Part shown: positions 1-6,832 of the stretch, piece by piece | Layout of the letters: the number at the start of each line of letters is the position of its first letter | How positions within the stretch are numbered: the stretch's first letter is position 1 | Source: CAZHAC01 sp964383855 | GTDB lineage: Bacteria; Chloroflexota; Dormibacteria; Dormibacterales; Dormibacteraceae | Assembly: GCA_964383855.1 (NCBI GenBank) | Contig: CAYLIP010000066.1 | Coordinates: forward strand, 1-12,280 | Length of the DNA stretch: 12,280 nt | Reading direction: 5' to 3' | The notes under the pieces: model-generated | Told to the model about the DNA's origin: nothing | What the model saw: the letters and a program-made list of their open reading frames with translations, nothing else | Database searches by the model: none | Position numbers and translations under genes: made by a program

Positions 1-810
1 GGAGAGGATGTTGAGGAGGGTGGTCTTGCCGGAGCCGGTGCCGCCCGAGATCAGGATGTTGAGCCGGCTGCGGACGGCCGCGCCCAGGTAGCGAAGCATC
101 TCCTCCGAGCCGCTGCCGAGGTCCACCAGGTCGGCTGCGCGCAGCTTCTCCTTGGAGAACTTGCGGATCGTCATGCAGGGACCGTCGATGGCCAGCGGGG
201 GAATGATCACGTTGACGCGGGAGCCGTCCCGGAGGCGGGCATCGCACATGGGCGAGCTCTCGTCCACACGCCGCCCGATCGTGCTGACGATCCGGTCGAT
301 GACCAGCCGCAGCTGCTGGTTGCTCTCGAACACCACGCTGCTCTCCGAGATGCGGCCGCTGCGCTCGACGAAGACCTTGCCCGGCTGGTTGATCATGATC
401 TCGGAGATCGAGGGGTCGTCGATCAGCTGCTGCAGCGGCCCCAGGCCGAGGACGTCGTCGAGGAGCGACTCCACCAGGCGGTCGTAGTCGAGGCGGCTCA
501 GGCCCAGCCCGTTCCGGCGCACATACTCGTCGGACAGGGTCGCGATCAGCGCGCGGACGCCGTCGCGGTCGGTGATGTCGATCTCGTCGGCGTGGCGCTG
601 GACGAGCATCTCGTGGATCGCGGTCTTGGCTTCGGGAATCGCCGGAATGGCGATCGACTGTGGGGTGTCCACCCGTGCCGGGCGGGCGGCCACCGTCTCG
701 GCGCCGGCCGCCGTCGAACCGGTGGCCGCCTCCGCGCGCTCGACCACCTTCAGCTCCAGCCGCCGCTGGGTGGCGGCGCTGCGGTCGGACATCCGGTCGA
801 GCAGGCTCAT
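1..810 (-). CDS. cpaF: Tad/Flp pilus assembly ATPase CpaF (TadA), C-terminal part missing
   Basis: This is the secretion ATPase that powers assembly of Flp/Tad pili at the cytoplasmic face of the membrane. The visible 270 residues hold the usual N-terminal region, including the conserved stretches LLDDVLGLGPLQQLIDDPSISEI and INQPGKVFVE, an arginine-rich nucleotide-contact region (RIVSTIGRRVDESSP, then RLRDGSRVNVIIPPLA) and TIRKFSKEKL. The Walker A motif GGTGSGKTT lies at about residues 256-264. The window edge cuts the gene a few residues later, so Walker B and the Asp and His boxes are not visible. The ATG overlaps the stop codon of the upstream HEAT gene (ATGA), which suggests translational coupling. 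There is only a weak purine-rich Shine-Dalgarno. Identification rests on established CpaF/VirB11 family motifs and on the pilus neighbours; a generic type II/IV secretion ATPase is the only real alternative. Confidence 0.95.
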   Translation of the reverse strand, partial: MSLLDRMSDRSAATQRRLELKVVERAEAATGSTAAGAETVAARPARVDTPQSIAIPAIPEAKTAIHEMLVQRHADEIDITDRDGVRALIATLSDEYVRRNGLGLSRLDYDRLVESLLDDVLGLGPLQQLIDDPSISEIMINQPGKVFVERSGRISESSVVFESNQQLRLVIDRIVSTIGRRVDESSPMCDARLRDGSRVNVIIPPLAIDGPCMTIRKFSKEKLRAADLVDLGSGSEEMLRYLGAAVRSRLNILISGGTGSGKTTLLNILS

Positions 811-1715
811 GGAATCACCACCGCCGGCGATACCAGCGGGATGGCCGGGGCGTCGACCGGGCTGGCGGGCCGGATGTGCCGGAGCGCGATCCTGGCCGCC
901 ACCGAGACATCCCGGAACCGGTCGACTGTCAGCGCCTCGATCATGGGCACGCTGGCCGGGTCGGCGATGCGGGTCAGCGCCTTGAGCGCGGCAAACCGGA
1001 CCTGCCAGGTCGGATCTTCGAGGGCGGAGGCCAGCGCCGGCACGGCCGCCGGGTCGGCGATCCAGCCCAGCGCCCGGCAGCATGCCACGCGCTCGCTGCG
1101 GACTCCGTCCGGCAGCAGCAGCAGCAGCACGGGGACGCCCGAACGGCGGCCGCGGAGCCCGAGCGCCAGGGCCAGGTGCATGCGGATGTCATCGAATTCC
1201 GCGTTCATCAAGGCCGACTCGATATAGTGGTCGGGCGCCGATTTGGCCAGCTCGATGGTCAGGCGCATGGTCGTCCCGCGCCGCCAGTAGAGAGCGCGCA
1301 CCAGCGCGTCCGAGCTGCGAGCCCCGGCAAGCCGCCCCAGGGCCCGGGCGCCGGCCGCCTGGACCAGGGGATTCTGATGGCCGAGCAAGCGCCCGAGCCA
1401 GGGCACGGCCTCCTCCAGGCGCAGTGCGCCGGCCAGGCGGGCGGAGCGGATCCTGACCGCGTCGGACGGGCTGAGCAGCCCGTCGATCACCTGCTGGAGG
1501 GTGCCCCGAGCCCGCAGCTCGTCGCGCACCCACCACAGGATCGAGCTGTTGGGCGCGATCTCGCGGACGGCCCGTACCAGGGCATCGACGGCGCCGTTGG
1601 CGTCCCGGTCGAGGTCGAGTGCGGGGAGCGGGGCGCGGCCCGCGAGCGCCGCCCGGACCCGGGCCAGGAGCACCGCCCGGCGGGCCCCCGCCAGCGTGCG
1701 CTTGGCGCTGATCAT
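807..1715 (-). CDS. HEAT-repeat protein embedded in the Tad pilus operon
   Basis: A 302-residue soluble protein with no signal peptide or membrane segment. From about residue 85 it is built of repeated helix pairs of the HEAT / PBS-lyase type: for example SDAVRIRSARLAGALRLEEA, NPLVQAAGARALGRLAG, RSERVACCRALGWIADPAAV, TWQVRFAALKALTRIADPAS and FRDVSVAARIALRHI. Such solenoids usually act as protein-binding scaffolds. Its ATG overlaps the cpaE stop codon and its stop codon overlaps the cpaF ATG, each by 4 bases (ATGA), so it should be made together with both ATPases. That context suggests a cytoplasmic adaptor for the pilus motor; this is inference. I recognise no named family member. A lyase role is unlikely because no phycobilin or other matching pathway gene is present. 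Confidence 0.88.
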   Translation of the reverse strand: MISAKRTLAGARRAVLLARVRAALAGRAPLPALDLDRDANGAVDALVRAVREIAPNSSILWWVRDELRARGTLQQVIDGLLSPSDAVRIRSARLAGALRLEEAVPWLGRLLGHQNPLVQAAGARALGRLAGARSSDALVRALYWRRGTTMRLTIELAKSAPDHYIESALMNAEFDDIRMHLALALGLRGRRSGVPVLLLLLPDGVRSERVACCRALGWIADPAAVPALASALEDPTWQVRFAALKALTRIADPASVPMIEALTVDRFRDVSVAARIALRHIRPASPVDAPAIPLVSPAVVIP

Positions 1716-3070
1716 GACTGCGCCCCGGATCGGCGTCCGGCGCGGTCGCCGCCGCCGGCCTTGCTCTCGAGCAGGTCGGCGATCGCGCGCGAGCCCTTCG
1801 CGATCTCCGACGGACGGTCGCCGAGCGACAGGATCGCGCCCTCGAGAGCCGCGTCGTCGGGCCGTGATCCGTCGTACCCGACCTCGACCGCGATCTGCGA
1901 GCTCAGCCTGCGCTCGACGGCTTCCCGCCTTATGGAGGACCGGGGCATCCGCGAGTTGAGGACCACGCTTATGTTCTCGCCGGCGTAACCCAGGACGCCG
2001 GTCAGGATGTCGTGCGCATCCCGGGCCGCCTTCAGCGCGGCCAGCTCGGGCGGGGTCACGAGGAGGACGTGCTGGGCCTGGTCGAGCACCGCCAGGGTCA
2101 GGTCGTCCATGGCCACGCCGAGGTCGACGATCACGTAGCGGAAGGTGCGCTTCAGCACCTCCATCGCCCGCCCGATCACCTCCGGCGTCACCAGGTCCGC
2201 CTCCTCCGGCCGGATGCAGCCGGGCAGGACCATCAGGCTCGCGGGGTGGAAGAGGACGGCGCTGAGCAGAAGCTCCTCGGCCATCTGCGGGGGAGCGTCG
2301 GCGACCTTGGCCAGCGAGCTCACGGGCGCCAGGCCGGCCAGCAGCGCCGCCTGCGTGAACGGGAAGGAGATGTCGAGCAGCAGGACGTCGCCCGGATGGC
2401 GGCGCGCGAGAGCGCCGGCGACGTTGAGCGCGAGCGTGGTGCGCCCCGATCCTCCCTTGGGCGAATAGACCGCCACCGTCACGCTCTCGGCCGCGGGCCT
2501 CCCCCACCCGAGCTGGGCGGCGATGCCCGCGTAGCCGGCGGCCCGCTGCCCGTTCAGGGAGTCGAGCTCCTGGACGGCGCCCGGTTCGGCGCCGAGAACG
2601 TTCAGAGCCGCGGTCGCGTCCAGGACCAGAAGCTCGCAGTCGTCGAGGGCCACCACGGTCTCCGCCGCCGGCTGGTCCATCACCGCCGGCCATCCGAAGA
2701 AGTCGGCGCGGCCGAGCGTGGCCACCGCCACCGCATGGCCGGGGCCCTCCAGCCTCACCTGGCAGTGGCCGTGCTGGACGAAGAAGAGGGCGCTGCCCTG
2801 CTCACCCTGGCGAACGATCACGTCGCCCGCGTGCGCCGTGAGCGGCCGCATCCGGCGCGCGAGCGCCCTCAGGACCCGCTCGGGAAGCATGTAGAAGACG
2901 GCCGCCTGTTCCAGGAGGTCGAAGCGCGCGGCAAGCTCGCTTGGAGCCGGCTCCTGGAAGCGCTGCCGCCGCGCCGGCTTCGGCTCGACCGGCGTCCGCA
3001 CTCGGAGCAGGTCTCGCCCGCCGGTCTCGCGCCGTATCCAGGGCAGTGGCTGCTCGCGGATGTTCACCAT
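1712..3070 (-). CDS. cpaE: CpaE/TadZ-like ATPase with fused N-terminal cyclic-nucleotide-binding-like domain
   Basis: A 452-residue protein with two modules. Residues about 50-160 look like a CRP/PKA-type cNMP-binding beta barrel (AGDVIVRQGEQGSALFFVQHG, then LGRADFFGWPAVMDQPAAE). Residues about 195-435 form a ParA/MinD-like CpaE ATPase with a deviant P-loop SPKGGSGRTT (203-212), an LLLDIS strand (230-235) and a VIVDLG strand (313-318). CpaE/TadZ localises the Tad pilus machine at the membrane; in most homologues the N-terminal module is receiver-like rather than cNMP-like. The usual Glu and Arg of the cNMP phosphate-binding cassette are absent, and the P-loop lysine is Arg210, so both ligand binding and ATP hydrolysis may be altered. 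It begins 12 bases after the cpaB stop codon with only a weak Shine-Dalgarno, and overlaps the HEAT gene by 4 bases. Confidence 0.9.
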   Translation of the reverse strand: MVNIREQPLPWIRRETGGRDLLRVRTPVEPKPARRQRFQEPAPSELAARFDLLEQAAVFYMLPERVLRALARRMRPLTAHAGDVIVRQGEQGSALFFVQHGHCQVRLEGPGHAVAVATLGRADFFGWPAVMDQPAAETVVALDDCELLVLDATAALNVLGAEPGAVQELDSLNGQRAAGYAGIAAQLGWGRPAAESVTVAVYSPKGGSGRTTLALNVAGALARRHPGDVLLLDISFPFTQAALLAGLAPVSSLAKVADAPPQMAEELLLSAVLFHPASLMVLPGCIRPEEADLVTPEVIGRAMEVLKRTFRYVIVDLGVAMDDLTLAVLDQAQHVLLVTPPELAALKAARDAHDILTGVLGYAGENISVVLNSRMPRSSIRREAVERRLSSQIAVEVGYDGSRPDDAALEGAILSLGDRPSEIAKGSRAIADLLESKAGGGDRAGRRSGAQS

Positions 3071-3082
3071 CCCCGGGACCCG

Positions 3083-3913
3083 CTAGATCCTCGTGAAGCC
3101 ATAACGAGACTCCACCTGGGCGGGTCCGATGGGCGCGGGGGCCGTGGTGGCGGGGCAGCCGGGATCGGCGGCGACGGCGGCCGGGGAGTAGTCCTTGTAG
3201 GAGAGCAGGACGTACTTGACCGATGCGTTGGCGATCATCCACGAGAGGTACTGCGCGTCACACTGCGTCACGACCACGGTCAGGCTGGAGGAGACGCCCT
3301 GCTTCTGCGGCGCCGCCTGGGCGGCCGAGACCGGGGCCGGCCCGACCCGGATCACGTGCAGGTTGGTGAAGACCACCTTGGTGACCGTCTTCGAGGGGCT
3401 CGACCCGAAGGTGGAAGTGGAGACGGTCGCCAGCACGTTGATGTAGTCGCCGGCCGCGATGTACCCGGCCACGCCCTGCTGCTCGCCGGTCGGGATCGTC
3501 AGGCCGACGTAGCCCTCCGGGATCGGCAGGTACCCGCCGACGGAGCCGTCCAGGGATTCGGCGGCTGAGCCGAGCAGGTTCTGGGTCACCGGCTGTCCTT
3601 TGAGGATGGTGACCTGGGCCGCCATCCCCTTCACGCCCTCCACGGTGGCGATGGCGCCGGCGACCGGCGCCGCGGCGGCGTAGTCCTGGACGGCGACCAT
3701 TCCCGGCGCCAGCTCCTCGCGAGCCTGGATGTCCTGGGTCGCGACCAGGATCCGGAAATGCTGCACCGAGGTGCTGCCGCGGTTGGCGAGTGCCAGCCCG
3801 ATCACGAAGACGGCGATGAAGGCGAGCAGGGCCATCGCCAGGCCGATCACGAAAAGACCTCGGCGCGGCGCGGCGCCGATTCGGGCCGGCTTGCTCGCCG
3901 TTGTGGCTATCAA
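3083..3913 (-). CDS. cpaB: Flp pilus assembly protein CpaB (RcpC), SAF domain
   Basis: A membrane-anchored, periplasm/wall-side subunit of the Tad pilus system. With the start chosen here it has 276 residues: a short basic cytoplasmic N-terminus, one membrane segment (GLFVIGLAMALLAFIAVFVI, about residues 19-38), a SAF domain (ILVATQDIQAREELAPGMVA through LKGQPVTQNLL) and the RcpC/CpaB core (GYVGLTIPTGEQQGVAGYIA, then GDYINVLATV). The start is a TTG at 3913, chosen because GAGGAG lies 9 bases upstream of it. An in-frame ATG at 3949 would add 12 residues but has no Shine-Dalgarno. It is the first gene of the leftward pilus operon. The Pro/Ala-rich tail with a single Cys is not informative. Confidence 0.9.
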   Translation of the reverse strand: MIATTASKPARIGAAPRRGLFVIGLAMALLAFIAVFVIGLALANRGSTSVQHFRILVATQDIQAREELAPGMVAVQDYAAAAPVAGAIATVEGVKGMAAQVTILKGQPVTQNLLGSAAESLDGSVGGYLPIPEGYVGLTIPTGEQQGVAGYIAAGDYINVLATVSTSTFGSSPSKTVTKVVFTNLHVIRVGPAPVSAAQAAPQKQGVSSSLTVVVTQCDAQYLSWMIANASVKYVLLSYKDYSPAAVAADPGCPATTAPAPIGPAQVESRYGFTRI

Positions 3914-4108
3914 TGTCCCCAACTCCTCATGGCAGATGGTCGATCGCATGCCGATGCGTCAATCGAGGCAGCGAACGCCGGGCCCCGACATTGCCACTCG
4001 AGATCACGGAGGGGCGACGGACGTTACTCCCAAACGCCACGGGACAATGGCCCACCCGCCGGGGAGTGAAAACGGACCTCGCCGGATCGTGGCCGGGCTC
4101 AGGCGGGC

Positions 4109-4124
4109 GGCGCCGAAGGGCGCC
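4109..4124. repeat. GGCGCC hairpin (three GGCGCC copies within 28 bases)
   Basis: GGCGCC occurs at 4109-4114, 4119-4124 and 4131-4136. The first two form a 6-bp stem with a 4-base loop; each copy is itself a palindrome, so pairing with the third copy is an alternative. It lies in the divergent control region. Function unknown; it could be an operator cluster or part of an RNA leader. Confidence 0.5.
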
Positions 4125-4152
4125 TGCCCAGGCGCCTCCGGGACATCGGTCG

Positions 4153-4176
4153 GGGGGCTACCGGGACGGTTCCCCC
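4153..4176. repeat. GC hairpin in divergent control region
   Basis: GGGGG (4153-4157) pairs with CCCCC (4172-4176) and ACCG (4160-4163) with CGGT (4167-4170), giving a two-part stem with a small internal loop and a 3-base apical loop. It is not followed by a T-run on either strand, so it is more likely leader structure than an intrinsic terminator. Confidence 0.5.
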
Positions 4177-4274
4177 TACGCCCGGCTCCGGATGGCGCCC
4201 GATGATCCGACCGCACTCTGGCGCCCGTGCGCCCCGGAGCGCCGGTCACACCGCGAAGAAGAGACCAATCGGGG

Positions 4275-4294
4275 GCCCCGGCTCGAGCCGGGGC
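4275..4294. repeat. Perfect 20-bp palindrome in the adhesin leader
   Basis: GCCCCGGCTCGAGCCGGGGC is identical to its reverse complement and folds as an 8-bp GC stem with a TCGA loop. It ends 7 bases before the AAGGAG ribosome-binding site of the adhesin (4301-4306). It could stabilise the mRNA 5' end, affect ribosome access or serve as a protein-binding dyad. There is no T-run. Confidence 0.7.
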
Positions 4295-4313
4295 GACAAG
4301 AAGGAGAGGGGAC

Positions 4314-6832
4314 ATGCGGAAGAGATCAGGGCCGACGCAGATCGCGGTGGCGCGCGCGCTCAGCTGGCTCCGGCGCGCCGCCGGCGTGACCGGCATCCTG
4401 GCGCTCACCGCCACCGCCCTCTTCTCCTCGACCATCCTCAGCGCGTCGGCGGCGACGCTCTCGGCCACCATCGACCAGTGCGCCAACGGCCAGCTGGCGA
4501 CGCCCGAGTCGTGCCGGAACAGCAACTGGGTGAACGGCAACGTCAACGGAAGCAAGGCGCACTGGCGCGAGGGCGATTACATCGCATACCGCTCGATCAT
4601 CTCCGGCCTCACGGCCGGTTCGCACACGCTCACGTTCACGTACGACACCGTCCACGGCGGCAAGCACGCCCTCGACTTCCTCGGCTCGTTCGACGCGACC
4701 GAGACGACTTCTTCCGCCCCAACCGGCTACCACGCCAACCAGAACAATCCGTGTCTCGACGTGCTGGGGTGCACCGATCCCGCGACGCCCGTCTCCTCCC
4801 TGCCCATCCCGGCGCCGAACATGACCGGTGAGGCCGGCTGCGGCGGATCTTCCTCAAGTCCGATCCCGGCGTTTCCCCTCGGTGGCGCAATCAAGATCTT
4901 CGGTGCCGCCGGCACCGTCCTGAACGGGTTCATCTACACGAGCCAGAACGTCCCCTCCGGCACCGGCCAGTGCAGCACCTCGGCCGCCGTCACGTTCACG
5001 ACGACGACCGCCACGACGGTCGTCATGGCCTGGGGCGGTCACATCGCCAGCCAGCAGGACTGGGGCGTCGGCAACTCGGCCAGCGCGATCAGCGGCTCGC
5101 CCTACCACATGGCCCTCGTGTCCCTCGACAACACGACCATCGGCAGCCAGGACCGCGCGCTGTCGACCAGCGCCATCTTCTTCACGCCCACGGTGGCGAC
5201 CTCGATCAACGGCGCCGCCAACGCGACCTCGGTCAGCGTCGGCAGCAGCGTTCACGACACCGCGACGCTGACCGGCGCCGCGTCCAACGCGGGCGGCACC
5301 GTCACCTACAGCTTCTTCGCCAACGGGACGTGCGCGGGAACGGCGGCGAACTCCTGGCAGGTGACTGTCACCAACGCGACGGTGCCCGACTCGCCCTCGC
5401 AGGTCATCAGCTCGGCCGGCTCCTACTCCTACAACGCGGTCTACAGCGGGGACGGCAACGACATCGGTGCCACCTCGCCGTGTGAGCCGCTTGCCGTGAC
5501 CAAGAGCGGGCCCGCGATCACGACCACGCTCTCGACCTCCGTGGCGCTCGTCGGGACGCCGGTCCACGACACGGCCACGATCTCGGGCGCGACCGCCAAC
5601 GCGGGCGGCACCGTGACCTACAACGTCTACCCGGGCCCCAACACCTGCACCGGGACGACCGTCGCCTCCTACACGGTTGGCGTCACCAACGGCGCCGTCC
5701 CCAACTCGCCCGACTTCACGGCCAACCAGGCCGGCACCTACAGCTGGCAGGCCGTCTACAGCGGCGACGCCAACAACGGCGGCGCCAGCAGCGGCTGCTA
5801 CGACGAGCAGCTGCTCATCAACAAGCTGTCGCCGACGATCGCCACCTCCCTCTCCACGTCGTCGACCGCGATCGGGACGGCGGTGCACGACACCGCGACC
5901 CTGGGCGGCGCCACCAGCAACGCGGGCGGCACCGTGACCTACAGCGTCTACGCGGGCGCCAACACCTGCAGCGGCACCGCCCTCCAGAGCTGGACGACCA
6001 TTGTGACCAACGGCGTGGTCGGCAACTCCGGCAACTTCCTTCCGTCCGCGGCCGGGACCTACTCCTGGCAGGCCGTCTACTCGGGTGACGCCAACAACAA
6101 TCCCGCCAGCAGCCCCTGCAGCAGCGAGCAGCTGACGGTGATCAAGAACTCGCCGTCGATCGCGACCGGCCTCTCGGCCACCTCGGCTTCGATCGGGACC
6201 GCGGTCCATGACTCCTCGACCCTGAGCGGGGCCACCGGCAACGCGGGCGGCAGCGTGACCTACAGCGTCTACGCGGGCGCCAACACCTGCAGCGGCACCG
6301 CCCTCCAGAACTGGACGGTGACGGTGACCAACGGCCTGGTGCCCAACTCCGGCAGCTTCACGCCGGGCGCGGCCGGCACCTACAGCTGGCAGGCCGTCTA
6401 CAGCGGTGACGCGAACAACAACGGCGCCACCAGCCCCTGCAGCAGCGAGCAGCTCACCGTGGGCAAGAACTCGCCGAGCATCGCCACGGCACTCTCGACC
6501 AGCTCGGCCGCGATCGGGACCGCGGTGCACGACTCCTCGACCCTGAGCGGGGCCACCCCCAATGCGGGCGGCAGCGTGACCTACAGCGTCTACAAGGGCG
6601 CCAACACCTGCAGCGGCACATCGCTGGGCAGCTGGACGGCGACCGTCGCCAACGGTCTGGCCGGCAACTCCGGCGACTTCACGCCGAGCGCGGCCGGCAC
6701 CTACAGCTGGCAGGCCGTCTACTCGGGTGACGCCAACAACAACGGCGCCAGCAGCGACTGCAGCAGCGAGCAGCTTGTGGTGGGCAAGAACTCACCCAGC
6801 ATCACGACCACGCTCTCGGCCACCAACGTCAG
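4314..6832 (+). CDS. Secreted Ig-like-repeat surface adhesin, 5' part up to the assembly gap
   Basis: First part of a very large exported surface protein, interrupted by the N-run; the entry at 6933-8470 is the rest of the same gene. The ATG at 4314 is chosen because AAGGAG lies 7 bases upstream and a clear signal peptide follows: basic start MRKRSG, hydrophobic segment GVTGILALTATALF, cleavage near ASA-AT (about residues 44-48). Residues about 48-293 form a non-repeat N-terminal domain with several Cys that I cannot assign. Then come Ig-like repeats of exactly 107 residues (321 bp), starting at 5193, 5514, 5835, 6156, 6477 and 6798 (the sixth is cut by the gap). Each carries VHDxxxLxGA, NAGGxVTY, YSWQAVYSGDANN and two conserved Cys. 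The fold resembles bacterial Ig-like families (Big_3_5-type). Likely role: adhesion or a surface stalk. Confidence 0.9.

Larger units (their letters stand above)
3914..4313. promoter_or_regulatory. Divergent gene-free control region between pilus operon and adhesin-sortase operon
   Basis: About 400 bases without a credible gene, separating two divergently transcribed operons, so promoters for both must lie here. I see no convincing -35/-10 pair on either strand. The region is rich in GC hairpins (4109-4124, 4153-4176, 4275-4294, each listed separately). A longer-range pairing, TTACTCCC at 4024-4031 with GGGAGTGA at 4062-4069, encloses about 30 bases. The plus-strand leader of the adhesin ends with AAGGAG 7 bases before its ATG. 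A structured regulatory RNA is possible, but I recognise no known class. Confidence 0.55.

Noticed and set aside
807..2693. HEAT gene read as a 628-residue protein starting inside cpaE
   Set aside because: The N-terminal half would be an out-of-frame reading of cpaE. The ATG at 1715 overlaps the cpaE stop codon and starts the recognisable protein.
2012..3568. Long plus-strand open frame (about 518 codons) across cpaE and cpaB
   Set aside because: Opposite strand of two recognisable pilus genes; the translation is His/Arg/Gly-rich with no domain, typical of a high-GC shadow.
4033..4170. c-di-GMP-I (GEMM) riboswitch upstream of the adhesin
   Set aside because: A few short stretches look vaguely similar (CACGGGACA, GGGGCTACCGG-like), but the hallmark ACGCAAAGCC-type segment is absent. 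A covariance-model search would be needed to revive it.
4854..6530. Long open frame on the minus strand across the adhesin repeats (over 550 codons)
   Set aside because: It is antisense to a protein with signal peptide, regular repeats and sorting signal. Its translation is Gly/Arg/Val-rich low complexity, as expected from GC-rich codon shadows.
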